Assembly (NCBI GenBank): GCA_905215555.1
Contig: CAJMQU010000013.1
Span: forward strand, 29,399-93,398
Source of the DNA: an uncultured bacterium
GTDB lineage: Bacteria; Bacteroidota; Bacteroidia; Bacteroidales; Bacteroidaceae
DNA: 64,000 nt
Reading direction: 5' to 3'
Positions 27,392 to 37,937 of the stretch are shown here, in pieces (within the stretch, counting starts at the first letter, position 1; every line of letters starts with the position of its first letter). The notes under the pieces were generated by a model. It did no database searches. It saw nothing but the letters and a program-made list of their open reading frames with translations, and was not told where the DNA came from. Position numbers and translations under genes: made by a program.

Positions 27392-30300
27392 ATGAAAAAT
27401 AGGTATCTATTATTCTCGCTTATTCTTCTTTATTTAATATCGTTGTCTGTTACTGCTGCAGAGAAATACAAGTTCAGAACCATGTCACCCGAAGGGGGAT
27501 TCTACTATGATGGAGTAAAGGCGATAGAACAGGATAAAGAGGGGTTTATATGGATTATGATGGACTATGAACTTTACCGGTTCGATGGCTATCATTACAA
27601 AAAATACTATCCTTATTTTGCTTCGATGGCTCCTACCAAAAGATGGATATTTAACAATATGGCATCTGATTCTTGTGGTCGTTTGTACGTAAATACAAAC
27701 AATGGCCTGTATTGCTACGAGCGGACTTCTGACCGGTTTGAGAAGATCTATGATGTGGTTTCACACGTTAAGGTAGATAAAGTGGATAATATATGGGTCA
27801 GATATAATAACAAGTGGAATATATTGGATACGAGTAAGGGAGAACTCAACGTGCCTGGTTATGATGGTGAAATGCCTACTTATAATAATGCCGCTTTTTG
27901 TATCTATAACAAGGATTTGTACACTTTCATCCATCGGAAAGTCTATCGATTTAATTATGTGGAGAATAAGTTTGTACTTTGCCTGACATTGCCAAATACA
28001 GGAAACGGATATATTCGTTTTGCTCAGGCGTATATGGGGAAATTATGGTTATTTATCGATAAGGAAGGCCTTTATAAGATAGATCTATCCTCTTTCAATA
28101 TAGAAGACCACTATGAACCTCTTTCCGAATACAATAATAATTTATTGCGGGCATTCTATATAGACAAGAAAGGAATGATCTGGTTGGGGACTATAGACGG
28201 GTTGTATATACTTGACCCTTTAAACAGAGAACTGATACAATATAAACATTCTGGGACCGATCCTTTTAGTTTGCCGAATAACTCTATCTGGGAGATAAGT
28301 GAGGACAGGCAGTCTAATGTTTGGATTGGCACTTATTCGGGAACTTTATGTTATGTCAATATAGATGAGAATAGTGCTTTCAAAACTTATCATACCCAAA
28401 ACAGCGGGCTGAGTTATGCACCGGTGAGTTCATTTGCCGAAGAACAAGATTATCTTTGGATAGGTACGGAAGGCGGCGGAATTAACCGGATGAATAAGGC
28501 TACCGGCGAGTTCAGTTCTTTTACTCATAAGAATAACGTTGCTTTCAATAATGTAAAATCGTTGATAATAGATGCCGATGATAATTTATGGATCTCTACG
28601 TTTAGGGAAGGTATGAATCTTTATAATTCTGCGCGGCATAAAGTTGTTAATTACAAGCATTCCAAGAGTGATTCTACTTCTTTATTGGTGAACGATGTGC
28701 GGAAAACTATCCTTGAAGGAGATTCCGGAATGTGGGTGGCTTATCAATATCCCATGCCTAAAGTTTCTTATTTTTCTTATCGCAGTAAGTCGTTTACTCA
28801 TTTTAGTTTGGACAGTACTCGCAATTATGCTTACTTGTTCGATATTTTGCGGCAGGGAGAAAATACGTTATGGGCTATTAGTAATGAAGCACTTTATCGT
28901 ATGGATACGCATACACGTACTGTGGAGAAGATCGTTCCCAATGATTCTACGTATTTAGGGCTGTTTACTTTTTGTTTGGATGATTCAGGTAATATCTGGA
29001 TAGGTACCATAGGCAATGGACTTATTAAGTTTGATACCAATACTTCCAGCTTTACTTCACTGAAAGAAGGATTACAGCAAAATATCTATTCTATCTATAG
29101 TATTTGTTATGATGATGGGAGCGTCTGGATGGGGACTGACGAAGGATTATTTTGCTATGATATAGCTCGTAATTATCTGATGAATTTTGATAAGAGGGAA
29201 AATACGCAAGGACAGGTTTATTATCCGTTGGCCTCCATGAAGGGGCGAGACGGGTTATTGTATTTTGGGGGTACGAATGGCTTTACAATTATTGACCCGA
29301 AGAAGATTTCACATAACAATTATAAACCTAAAGCTATCATTTCCGATTTCTTCATCGATCATGAGTCTGTTCACCCCAATTACGTGTTGAATGACTCAAT
29401 TAATACTGTTATACTCGACTATGATCAGGTGAACTTTGGGTTCCAGTTTTCTTCTGATAATTATCATATTTCTGAAAAAAATCGCTTTAAGTTTCGGTTG
29501 AAGGGGTATAATGATTCCTGGATTACTGTGAATGCGCAACAACGCATGGTGATGTACTCGAAGGTGCCGGCAGGAACTTATTATTTTGAAGTCTATACAG
29601 CCAATAATGATGGTGTCTGGAGTGATAAACCTACAGTAATTAAAATTATAAGAAAAACTGCTCCGTGGCTCAGCTTGCCTGCATATTTTCTCTATGTGTT
29701 GACTGTATTGGGAATTACTTATCTGATTTATCGCCACTATGCCGAAAAGAAGAAACTGAAGATGCTACTTTATCAGGAGAATATAGAAAAAGACAAGAAG
29801 GAGCAAATACATCAGGCGCAACTGCGTTTCTTTACTAATATATCACATGACTTCCGAACTCCGCTATCTCTTATCCTTGCAGCTTTGGACAAGTTGAGGC
29901 GTGAAGGTCTGAAAGAGTATTATTACCGGATATTAAATGGTAATGTTCAGCGTCTGCTGAATTTGGTAAACGAATTGATGGATTTCAGAACTGTAGAGAA
30001 CGGCATGATGCATTTGGAATTGCAGTCACTGAATATCAATCATTTTGTGAAAGAAATAGCCAGTGATTTTATCGATTATGCGAGACAGCGGGATATTGAC
30101 TTTCAAATAAAGTGTGACGAGACTCTGCCCACTGATATTTATGTAGATAAAAACATTACTGAGAAGATTGTTATGAATCTGTTGAATAATGCTTTTAAAT
30201 ATACGCGGGACAAAGGTAGAATTATTTTAGAAGTAAAACGTGGAAAAGACTTTGTTTCCCGTTATAAGAATAGCTATACGGTAGGAGAGAGTATGAATGA

Positions 30301-31420
30301 TGTTTTTTCCATAATTGTCAGTGATACAGGGGTTGGCATCTCTCAGGAATCCATAAGTAGTGTTTTTGAGCGGTTTTATAAAGTGAATACTGTAAATGCT
30401 GATTCGCATTTGGGCACTGGAATTGGGCTGGCACTTGTGAAGAGTTTGGTTTTGTTACAGAAAGGCAATATTTCTATTTTTTCCGAAAGAGAAATGGGAA
30501 CAGACATGATTGTCTGCTTGCCTCTTGATAGTAGTATCTTTGATGATGCGGATTTCATGAAGCAGAAAGAAATAGTTCAGGAAACGGCAGTACAATCCAA
30601 AGGTGAAGATATTCTACCTGCTGATATAAAAGATATAGAAGACGGACTCTCATTCTCGAATAAAAAGAAAATATTGGTTGTTGAAGATAACGAAGACTTA
30701 AGGGGGTTGATTGCTGAATCTTTATCGGAAGAATTTCAAGTGATGCAGGCATGTGATGGAGTTGTAGCATTGAAACAGATAGAAGAGATGGATTTTGATC
30801 TGATTATAAGCGATATCATGATGCCCAACAAAGATGGAGTTTCTTTGTGCAATGATATAAAAAATGATATGAATACTTCACATATACCTGTTATTCTGCT
30901 GACTGCCAAAACCAGCCTTGAAAGTAAGATTGAGGGAGTTGATTCGGGTGCAGACCTTTATTTTGAAAAACCGGTTGATTTGACTTATTTGAAATTATCG
31001 ATTCAGAATATATTCAGAAACCAGCAACAGTTGAAGGAACATTACGCTAAGAATTATTATGCAGACAGTAATGAGTTATCTTCTAATGAACAAGACAGTA
31101 AATTCCTTAAGCAGTTTATTGCTTTTATTGAAGCTAATATGGATCAGTCGCAAATGGATGTGAATTTGATAGCTGAAAAATTAGCAATGAGTAGGAGTAA
31201 ACTTTATACGAAGGTTAAAAGCTTGACTGGAAAATCGGTAGTGGAATTTGTCTTGAATTGCCGTTTGCGAAAGGCTGCTAAATTGATTATCGAAGAAAAT
31301 ATGACGATGAGAGAAGTGATGATGGAGATAGGAATAGAGAGTCAGGCATACTTTACCAACTCCTTTAAAAAAGTGTTTGGTGAAACACCTACATCCTTTG
31401 CTGCAAGGCATAAAAAGTAG
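27392..31420 (+). CDS. Hybrid two-component system sensor-regulator (HTCS)
   Basis: One-protein sensor and transcription factor that detects a breakdown product of the target glycan in the periplasm and activates the locus. 1342 residues. Order: signal peptide; two-component propeller repeats (about 30-680, repeated W-I-G-T motifs such as DNLWISTFREG, IWIGTIGNGLIKFD); Y_Y_Y domain (about 690-760); membrane helix (about 772-792, YFLYVLTVLGITYLIY); histidine kinase with His819 in ISHDFRTPLSLI, N box MNLLNNAFKYT, G boxes DTGVGIS and GTGIGLALV; receiver domain with phospho-acceptor Asp1141 in ISDIMMPNKDG; AraC-type DNA-binding domain (about 1235-1342). All key residues are present. Confidence 0.97.
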   Translation: MKNRYLLFSLILLYLISLSVTAAEKYKFRTMSPEGGFYYDGVKAIEQDKEGFIWIMMDYELYRFDGYHYKKYYPYFASMAPTKRWIFNNMASDSCGRLYVNTNNGLYCYERTSDRFEKIYDVVSHVKVDKVDNIWVRYNNKWNILDTSKGELNVPGYDGEMPTYNNAAFCIYNKDLYTFIHRKVYRFNYVENKFVLCLTLPNTGNGYIRFAQAYMGKLWLFIDKEGLYKIDLSSFNIEDHYEPLSEYNNNLLRAFYIDKKGMIWLGTIDGLYILDPLNRELIQYKHSGTDPFSLPNNSIWEISEDRQSNVWIGTYSGTLCYVNIDENSAFKTYHTQNSGLSYAPVSSFAEEQDYLWIGTEGGGINRMNKATGEFSSFTHKNNVAFNNVKSLIIDADDNLWISTFREGMNLYNSARHKVVNYKHSKSDSTSLLVNDVRKTILEGDSGMWVAYQYPMPKVSYFSYRSKSFTHFSLDSTRNYAYLFDILRQGENTLWAISNEALYRMDTHTRTVEKIVPNDSTYLGLFTFCLDDSGNIWIGTIGNGLIKFDTNTSSFTSLKEGLQQNIYSIYSICYDDGSVWMGTDEGLFCYDIARNYLMNFDKRENTQGQVYYPLASMKGRDGLLYFGGTNGFTIIDPKKISHNNYKPKAIISDFFIDHESVHPNYVLNDSINTVILDYDQVNFGFQFSSDNYHISEKNRFKFRLKGYNDSWITVNAQQRMVMYSKVPAGTYYFEVYTANNDGVWSDKPTVIKIIRKTAPWLSLPAYFLYVLTVLGITYLIYRHYAEKKKLKMLLYQENIEKDKKEQIHQAQLRFFTNISHDFRTPLSLILAALDKLRREGLKEYYYRILNGNVQRLLNLVNELMDFRTVENGMMHLELQSLNINHFVKEIASDFIDYARQRDIDFQIKCDETLPTDIYVDKNITEKIVMNLLNNAFKYTRDKGRIILEVKRGKDFVSRYKNSYTVGESMNDVFSIIVSDTGVGISQESISSVFERFYKVNTVNADSHLGTGIGLALVKSLVLLQKGNISIFSEREMGTDMIVCLPLDSSIFDDADFMKQKEIVQETAVQSKGEDILPADIKDIEDGLSFSNKKKILVVEDNEDLRGLIAESLSEEFQVMQACDGVVALKQIEEMDFDLIISDIMMPNKDGVSLCNDIKNDMNTSHIPVILLTAKTSLESKIEGVDSGADLYFEKPVDLTYLKLSIQNIFRNQQQLKEHYAKNYYADSNELSSNEQDSKFLKQFIAFIEANMDQSQMDVNLIAEKLAMSRSKLYTKVKSLTGKSVVEFVLNCRLRKAAKLIIEENMTMREVMMEIGIESQAYFTNSFKKVFGETPTSFAARHKK

Positions 31421-31514
31421 CTTGGAGGATGATTTGGATAAAACAAATGGCAAATTGAGCAAAGCGTTGAGGGAGGAATTGGCTTCCTTTGCAAAAACTT
31501 TTAAATTTACTAAC

Positions 31515-32954
31515 ATGAAAAACGTTTTGCTATTAACAGTTTTGATTTCATTGTTGACTGTTGGTGTATTTGCTCAAAAGCAACAACAAGTATTGCCTGC
31601 CGACCAGGAAATCTCTTTAAAATATGGTGCTGATCGTTTAGGAAAACGCCATGATGATGCTATGCGGAAATTTCGTGATAATAGGTTGGGCGCATTTATA
31701 CATTGGGGACTTTATGCCATCCCGGGAGGGGAGTGGAATGGTAAAGTATACAATGGAGCTGCCGAATGGTTGAAATCATGGGCGAAAGTTCCGGCAGATG
31801 AGTGGCTGCAATTGATGGATCAGTGGAATCCTACAAAGTTCAATGCTAAAGCTTGGGCAAAGATGGCTAAGAAAATGGGGGTGAAGTATGTGAAAATCAC
31901 TACGAAACACCACGAAGGTTTCTGTCTGTGGCCAAGTAAGTATAGCCAATATACCGTGGCGCAAACACCTTATAAAAAAGATATTTTAGGTGAATTGGTA
32001 AAAGCTTATAATGATGAAGGTATTGATGTTCATTTTTATTTTTCGGTGATGGATTGGAGCCATCCGGATTATCGGTATGATATTAAGTCGAAAGAAGATG
32101 AGGCTGCCTTTAATCGTTTTTTGACGTTTACGGACAATCAGTTGAAGGAACTTGCCACCCGTTATCCTACCGTAAAGGATTTTTGGTTTGACGGTACATG
32201 GGATGCCAGTATTAAGAAGAATGGTTGGTGGACGGCCCATGTAGAGCAAATGTTGAAAGATATGTTGCCGGGTGTGACAATCAACAGTCGCTTACGTGCT
32301 GACGATTATGGTAAACGTCACTTTGACAGTAATGGTCATTTGATGGGCGATTATGAATCAGGCTATGAACGTCGCCTGCCTGATCCGGTAAAAGACGTGA
32401 AAGTGACTCGTTGGGATTGGGAAGCATGTATGACGGTTCCCGAAAACCAATGGGGATATCACAAAGATTGGTCTATAAGTTATGTAAAAACTCCATTGGA
32501 AGTGTTGGAACGCATAGTACATGCTGTTTCTATGGGAGGAAATATGGTTGTTAATTTCGGCCCGCAAGCTGATGGTGATTTTCGTCATGAAGAAAAAGAA
32601 TTGGCTGATGCCATTGGTAAGTGGATGCAGGAATATGGTGAATGTATCTATGGTTGTGATTATGCCGGTTGGGACAAACAATCCTGGGGATATTACACTC
32701 GTAAAGGAAAAGATGTGTATATGGTTGTTTTCAATCCCCCTTATTCCAAACTTTTAGTAGTAAAGACGCCGAAGGGAATCAAAGTGACAAAAGCTGTTTT
32801 GCTGGATGGAAAAGAAGTAGTCGTGAGAGAAACGGCACGCAATGAATATAATGTGAACATGCCGGCAAAGGCGCCTGCTGGTCCTTTTGTCATCAAATTG
32901 CAGATAGAAGAAGATGCGAGTGCAGCAGATAAGTACCGCGATGCACTGACCTGA
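31515..32954 (+). CDS. GH29 alpha-L-fucosidase
   Basis: Retaining fucosidase that removes terminal L-fucose from glycans. I chose ATG 31515: it opens a clear signal peptide (MKNVLLLTVLISLLTVGVFAQ), while a longer frame from 31377 would overlap the regulator gene. 479 residues. GH29 motifs: GAFIHWGLYAIPGGEW, GVKYVKITTKHHEGFCLW (HH..GF), and the nucleophile Asp226 in FWFDGTWD. A C-terminal beta-sandwich follows (about 375-470). Probably periplasmic. Which GH29 subfamily (A, broad; B, Lewis-type) cannot be decided here. First of four consecutive hydrolase genes. Confidence 0.95.
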   Translation: MKNVLLLTVLISLLTVGVFAQKQQQVLPADQEISLKYGADRLGKRHDDAMRKFRDNRLGAFIHWGLYAIPGGEWNGKVYNGAAEWLKSWAKVPADEWLQLMDQWNPTKFNAKAWAKMAKKMGVKYVKITTKHHEGFCLWPSKYSQYTVAQTPYKKDILGELVKAYNDEGIDVHFYFSVMDWSHPDYRYDIKSKEDEAAFNRFLTFTDNQLKELATRYPTVKDFWFDGTWDASIKKNGWWTAHVEQMLKDMLPGVTINSRLRADDYGKRHFDSNGHLMGDYESGYERRLPDPVKDVKVTRWDWEACMTVPENQWGYHKDWSISYVKTPLEVLERIVHAVSMGGNMVVNFGPQADGDFRHEEKELADAIGKWMQEYGECIYGCDYAGWDKQSWGYYTRKGKDVYMVVFNPPYSKLLVVKTPKGIKVTKAVLLDGKEVVVRETARNEYNVNMPAKAPAGPFVIKLQIEEDASAADKYRDALT

Positions 32955-33030
32955 TTTCTGTTAGTATATGGTTCTGTCAATACTCATTTTTTTTATCAGA
33001 ATATTCTAACCTTTAATTATATATAATGTT

Positions 33031-34146
33031 ATGAAGAAGCCTTTTCTTCTTATATTTTTCTTCCAGATAACTGTCATGCAGGTCGTTGGACAGCAACACT
33101 TTGACAAGACTGCCATAAAATCCATCATGAAGCGAGTGGCGGATTGGCAGATAGCCAACCCTAATAAAGGGGCAGAACATGACGATTTGGATTGGACACA
33201 TGCAGCCTTGTATATGGGAATGCTGGATTGGGCGGAACTGGCGGAGAAAGAAGATGGTGATGATTCATATTACCAATGGTTGCTCCGTATAGGACGACGT
33301 AATCATTTTCAAGTGGGAAAGTGGATGTATCATGCTGATTTTATTGCCGTAGGACAGCCTTTTATCGACCTTTACAATAAATATGGCAATAAAAAGATGA
33401 TTGCACCTGTCATGGCAAGGGCTAACTGGATAATAGAAAATCCGGCAGAAACGACCCTGGAATTGGATTACGGCAAATTGGAAACCTTGGATCGTTGGTC
33501 TTGGTGTGATGCATTATTTATGGCTCCCCCTGTATATGCCAAACTTTATGCACTAACCAAAGACAAAAAGTATTTGGATTTCCTAAACAAAGAGTACAAA
33601 GCCACTTACGATTACCTGTATGATAAGGAAGAGCATCTATTTTACCGCGACCGCCGTTATTTTGCGAAGCGGGAGGCTAACGGTAAGAAAGTGTTTTGGG
33701 GACGAGGCAACGGTTGGGTATTGGGAGGATTAGCTGAAATATTGCAGGTGCTTCCCCAGACTGAACCCTCGCGTGCCTTTTATCAGGATTTGTTTGTGAC
33801 CTTGGCTACCCGTGTAGCTGGTTTGCAAAGTCCGGATGGATATTGGCATGCCAGTTTGCTTGATCCGGTATCTTATCCATCACCAGAAACAAGTGCAACT
33901 GGTTTTATCATTTATGCGTTTGCTTATGGTGTGAATGAAGGCTTGCTTGATAAAAAAACTTTTATTCCGGTGATAGAGAAAGGATGGCAAGCGTTGGTGG
34001 ATGCGGTGGAACCGACAGGTAAACTGGGGTATGTACAGCCTATCGGTGCCGATCCGCGTAAAGTGACGCGAGATATGACTGAGGTCTATGGGGTCGGAGC
34101 GTTTTTGCTGTCCGGATGTCAGATTTATAAGATGGCAGGCAAATAA
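33031..34146 (+). CDS. GH105 unsaturated uronyl hydrolase
   Basis: Removes the 4,5-unsaturated uronic acid left at chain ends by polysaccharide lyases, through hydration of the double bond. 371 residues with signal peptide (MKKPFLLIFFFQITVMQVVGQ). The (alpha/alpha)6 fold of the YteR/GH88-GH105 clan shows in WTHAALYMGMLDWAEL, WMYHADFIAVGQPFIDLY, DRWSWCDALFMAPPVYAKL (Asp160, the likely general acid/base) and FWGRGNGWVLGGLAEIL, DGYWHASLLDP. Characterised GH105 act on rhamnogalacturonan, ulvan or arabinogalactan fragments. No lyase is present in this locus, so the lyase must come from elsewhere. Confidence 0.93.
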   Translation: MKKPFLLIFFFQITVMQVVGQQHFDKTAIKSIMKRVADWQIANPNKGAEHDDLDWTHAALYMGMLDWAELAEKEDGDDSYYQWLLRIGRRNHFQVGKWMYHADFIAVGQPFIDLYNKYGNKKMIAPVMARANWIIENPAETTLELDYGKLETLDRWSWCDALFMAPPVYAKLYALTKDKKYLDFLNKEYKATYDYLYDKEEHLFYRDRRYFAKREANGKKVFWGRGNGWVLGGLAEILQVLPQTEPSRAFYQDLFVTLATRVAGLQSPDGYWHASLLDPVSYPSPETSATGFIIYAFAYGVNEGLLDKKTFIPVIEKGWQALVDAVEPTGKLGYVQPIGADPRKVTRDMTEVYGVGAFLLSGCQIYKMAGK

Positions 34147-34197
34147 TTCTTCTATCAGTGATTGTTATGGGAAGTGAAATAAATCAATTATCTAGTC

Positions 34198-36312
34198 ATG
34201 AAAAATAAAATATTGTTTTTACTGATTGTTTGGTTGATGTCAGGCATATCCGGTAAGATGGATGCGCGCGAAGTGACATCATTCAATGACGGTTGGGAAT
34301 TTAAGAAAGGTCCGTTCTCAAAAGATGCTATGCAAGCTGTGCAAAAATGGAATACGGATTGGCAGGAAGTAACCATTCCTCATACATGGAATGCAGACGA
34401 TATGCAGAAGAAGGTATCTGCTTTCTATGAAGGTGTAGCTTATTATCGTAAAAAGTACACTTTCCCAAAAAATATGGAAGGTAAACGTATTTTTCTGCGT
34501 TTTGAGGGTGTCGGTTCGTGTGCCGAAGTCTATATTAATGGCTACTTGGCAGGCACGCATAAGGGAGCATATTCAGCTTTTGTATGCGAGATTGGATCGC
34601 AAGTGAGGTTTGGTGCAGAAAACGAGATTGTAGTAAAAGCAGATAATGCTTCACGTCCCGATGTCATTCCGACTAACCATATTCTGTTTGGGGTATATGG
34701 AGGAATTTACCGTCCTGTGTGGTTGGTCGTGACGGAGCCTTGCAACATCGTTGTGAACGATTGCGCTTCTTCCGGTGTGTATATCACTCAGAAGAATGTT
34801 TCAAAGAAGTCGGCTGAGGTTACGGTAAAGGTGAAAGTGGATAATGCAACCATGGTTCCTGCTTTATTGGAACTGGAGAATACCGTATATGATATGAATG
34901 GCAAATTGGTGAAGAAACATAGCCAGTCTTTTGAACTTACTCCACAAGGTGTGCAAAACTATACTTCTCATTTTAAGCTGAATAATCCTCATCTATGGCA
35001 AGGACGTGAAGATCCTTATTTGTATAAGGTTGTATCACGTCTCATGCAGAATGGGCACATGATAGATGAAATTGTTCAGCCGTTAGGACTTCGTAGCTAT
35101 GAAGTTGTGGCTGGTAAAGGTTTCTTTTTGAATGGGAAGCGATATCCGATGTATGGTGTAACCCGCCATCAGGATTGGTGGGGGTTGGGCAGTGCCTTGA
35201 CTAACAAGGAGCATGATTTCGACTTGGCACAGATTATGGATATTGGTGCCACTACTGTTCGTTTTGCACATTACCAGCAATCGGATTACATTTATTCGCG
35301 TTGTGATACGCTTGGCTTGGTTATTTGGGCTGAGATACCTTTCGTGAACCGTGTTACCGGACAAGAGTGGGATAACGCTCACCAACAGATGCGTGAGCTG
35401 ATTCGCCAAAGTTTCAATCATCCCTCTATTTATGTATGGGGAATTCATAATGAGGTGTATCATCCGCATGGTTATACCGCAGCCCTTACACAATCTATTC
35501 ACGATCTTTGCAAGTTGGAAGATCCGGATCGTTATACAGTGTCTGTCAATGGCTATGGGCATGCCGACCATCCCGTCAATCAGAATGCAGATATACAAGG
35601 TATGAACCGTTATTTCGGCTGGTATGAAAGGAAAGTGCAAGATATCAAACCGTGGATAGAAAAGATGGAGCAAGAGTATCCTTGGCAACGCCTTATGTTG
35701 ACAGAATATGGTGCTGATGCCAATATCAAGCATCAGACTGAAATTTTAGGTGATGCTTTGAATTGGACAAGTCCTTTTTATCCGGAAACATTCCAGACCA
35801 AAACGCATGAATATCAATGGAGTATTATCGCTCAGCATCCTTATATCATTGCTTCTTACCTGTGGAATATGTTCGATTTTGCAGTGCCGACGTCTAAAAG
35901 AGGTAGTGTGGATGCTCGCAATATGAAAGGAATGATGACTTTTGATCGCAAAATCAAGAAGGATTCCTACTTCTGGTATAAGGCGAATTGGGGTAAGGAG
36001 CCGGTAATATATTTGACACAACGTCGGAATGTGGAGCGTGAAAGGAAAGAGACAACTGTTACGGTGTACTCCAATATAGGTATTCCTAAAGTGTATCTCA
36101 ATGGACGGGAACTGACAGGTGTCCGGAAGGGTTATACTGATGTACATTACATATTTGATAATGTAGTCTTGAATGATGGTAAAAATGTGCTGAAAGCAAC
36201 CGTCTTTCATCAAGGACAAGAGCATACGGATGAAATAGAATGGATGTATAATGGAGAACGTAAACGGGCAGCGGATTCTCTTGAATACGAGAACGAACAT
36301 GGTAGTTGGTAA
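34198..36312 (+). CDS. GH2 beta-glycosidase (galactosidase/glucuronidase type)
   Basis: Exo-acting retaining glycosidase. 704 residues with a signal peptide (about 1-23). Sugar-binding jelly roll (about 30-190: WNTDWQEVTIPHTWNADD, AYYRKKYTF, FEGVGSCAEVYINGYLAGTHKGAYSAF), Ig-like domain (about 195-300), TIM barrel (about 310-600) with the acid/base Glu419 in GIHNEVYHP and the nucleophile Glu503 in LTEYGAD, then a C-terminal domain of DUF4982/Ig type. GH2 covers beta-galactosidases, glucuronidases and mannosidases; the sequence alone does not settle which. Third hydrolase of the run. Confidence 0.92.
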   Translation: MKNKILFLLIVWLMSGISGKMDAREVTSFNDGWEFKKGPFSKDAMQAVQKWNTDWQEVTIPHTWNADDMQKKVSAFYEGVAYYRKKYTFPKNMEGKRIFLRFEGVGSCAEVYINGYLAGTHKGAYSAFVCEIGSQVRFGAENEIVVKADNASRPDVIPTNHILFGVYGGIYRPVWLVVTEPCNIVVNDCASSGVYITQKNVSKKSAEVTVKVKVDNATMVPALLELENTVYDMNGKLVKKHSQSFELTPQGVQNYTSHFKLNNPHLWQGREDPYLYKVVSRLMQNGHMIDEIVQPLGLRSYEVVAGKGFFLNGKRYPMYGVTRHQDWWGLGSALTNKEHDFDLAQIMDIGATTVRFAHYQQSDYIYSRCDTLGLVIWAEIPFVNRVTGQEWDNAHQQMRELIRQSFNHPSIYVWGIHNEVYHPHGYTAALTQSIHDLCKLEDPDRYTVSVNGYGHADHPVNQNADIQGMNRYFGWYERKVQDIKPWIEKMEQEYPWQRLMLTEYGADANIKHQTEILGDALNWTSPFYPETFQTKTHEYQWSIIAQHPYIIASYLWNMFDFAVPTSKRGSVDARNMKGMMTFDRKIKKDSYFWYKANWGKEPVIYLTQRRNVERERKETTVTVYSNIGIPKVYLNGRELTGVRKGYTDVHYIFDNVVLNDGKNVLKATVFHQGQEHTDEIEWMYNGERKRAADSLEYENEHGSW

Positions 36313-36369
36313 TGTTTTTATTATGTATGATTAATTTATTTATTTGTAATTTTAAATTGGGATTGAAAT

Positions 36370-37914
36370 ATGAAGAACTTTAAATTGTTGTTGTTGGGGC
36401 TTTGCGTTGTGATGTGTGCATGCTCAACACAAACTCCGACTTTCCAGACCAACGAGTACGGCACAGAATGGCAATGGGAAAATGGAACTATTGTGGTGAA
36501 GACCCCCGAACGTCCGGCTGGACAAAAGAGCGTGTTGGGTTTGACTACTCCGAAAATGGACGGTGTGCGTGTCGGTTTTGTAGGTCTGGGTATGCGTGGT
36601 CCTGGTGCAGTGGAGCGTTTTACGCATATACCGGGTACACAGGTTGTGGCATTATGCGATTACGAACAATCGCGTGCTGAGAAGTGTCAGAAATATCTTA
36701 AAAAGGCATCTATGCCAAAAGCGGCTATCTATTCGGGTGAAAAAGGCTATCAAGAACTTTGTAAACGCGATGATATAGATTTGGTTTATATTGCTGCGGA
36801 CTGGCTGCATCACTTCTCTGTTGCTAAATGTGCTTTGGAGAACGGCAAGCATGTAGCTGTTGAGGTACCTTCGGCAATGAATTTGCAGGAATGCTGGGAT
36901 TTGATTAATCTAAGTGAGACTACCCGCAAACATTGTTTCATATTGGAGAATTGCTGCTATGACTGGTATGAGATGAATACACTGAATATGGCACAAAATG
37001 GTGTGTTTGGTGAGATAATCCGTGCACAAGGCGCGTATATTCATAATTTAGCTCCGTTCTGGAATCATTACTGGAAGGCGGGAGAAAATGATAAATTGGG
37101 ATGGCGTTTGGATTATAACATGCGTCATCGTGGTGATGTATATGCTACGCACGGCCTTGGCCCTGTAGCACAAGTACTTGATATTCACCGTGGAGATCGT
37201 ATGAAAACATTGGTGGCTATGGATACCAAATCTGTCGTTGGTAAGGCATTGGTGGAGGAAAGAACAGATTCTGTATGTAATAACTTCCGTAATGGTGACC
37301 ACACTACTACCATGATTCGTACAGAGAATGGTAAGGTAATTGAGATACAACATAATGTAATGACGCCGCAACCTTACAATCGCCTCTATCAGCTTACGGG
37401 TACGAAAGGGTTTGCTAATAAATATCCGGTCAGAGGATATGCTCTCGATGCAGAGCAGTTATCCGCTTCGGGGGTTCAGCCTAAGATAGACGACTTGAAT
37501 TCACATGGATTTCTACCGAAAGCTGAAATGGATGCACTTGTAGAGAAATACCAGCATCCTATATTGAAAAAATACGGTGAATTAGCTAAAGAAGTAGGAG
37601 GGCACGGTGGTATGGATTTTATTATGGATTGCCGTCTGGTGTACTGTTTACAGAATGGTTTACCGTTGGATATGGATGTATATGACTTAGCGGAATGGTG
37701 CTGTCTCGCTGAATTAGGAACACTTTCTATGGATAATAATTGTGCGGCTGTGGCATTTCCCGATTTTACTCGTGGTGAATGGAATGTTGTAAAAGGCTAT
37801 AAACATGCTTATGCGAATCCTGAAGCAGAAAAAATAGCGGAGGAAAAAGCGGCAGCTTTCACTGCCGAATTGAAAAAGCAGGGAGCCAAAGAATGGGCGG
37901 AAGCTGAAAATTGA
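36370..37914 (+). CDS. GH109-like NAD-dependent glycosidase (Gfo/Idh/MocA fold), lipoprotein
   Basis: 514 residues with a lipobox VMCAC (Cys18) followed by STQT, so membrane-anchored. Rossmann domain with RVGFVGLGMRGPGAVERF near residue 58, then DIDLVYIAADWLHHFSVAKCALENGKHVAVEVP. The substrate domain has WNHYWKAGENDKLGWRLDY and VYATHGLGPVAQVLDIHRGDRM, the pattern I recall for GH109, whose members cleave alpha-N-acetylgalactosamine by an NAD-assisted oxidation-elimination mechanism. A simple Gfo/Idh/MocA oxidoreductase is the alternative. Final gene of the locus, followed by a terminator. Confidence 0.83.
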   Translation: MKNFKLLLLGLCVVMCACSTQTPTFQTNEYGTEWQWENGTIVVKTPERPAGQKSVLGLTTPKMDGVRVGFVGLGMRGPGAVERFTHIPGTQVVALCDYEQSRAEKCQKYLKKASMPKAAIYSGEKGYQELCKRDDIDLVYIAADWLHHFSVAKCALENGKHVAVEVPSAMNLQECWDLINLSETTRKHCFILENCCYDWYEMNTLNMAQNGVFGEIIRAQGAYIHNLAPFWNHYWKAGENDKLGWRLDYNMRHRGDVYATHGLGPVAQVLDIHRGDRMKTLVAMDTKSVVGKALVEERTDSVCNNFRNGDHTTTMIRTENGKVIEIQHNVMTPQPYNRLYQLTGTKGFANKYPVRGYALDAEQLSASGVQPKIDDLNSHGFLPKAEMDALVEKYQHPILKKYGELAKEVGGHGGMDFIMDCRLVYCLQNGLPLDMDVYDLAEWCCLAELGTLSMDNNCAAVAFPDFTRGEWNVVKGYKHAYANPEAEKIAEEKAAAFTAELKKQGAKEWAEAEN

Positions 37915-37937
37915 ATAAGAGCTGTCCTTGGGAATGG

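Noticed and set aside
31377..31514. Upstream extension of the GH29 gene
   Set aside because: It would overlap the regulator gene and bury the signal peptide 46 residues inside the protein; ATG 31515 is clearly better.
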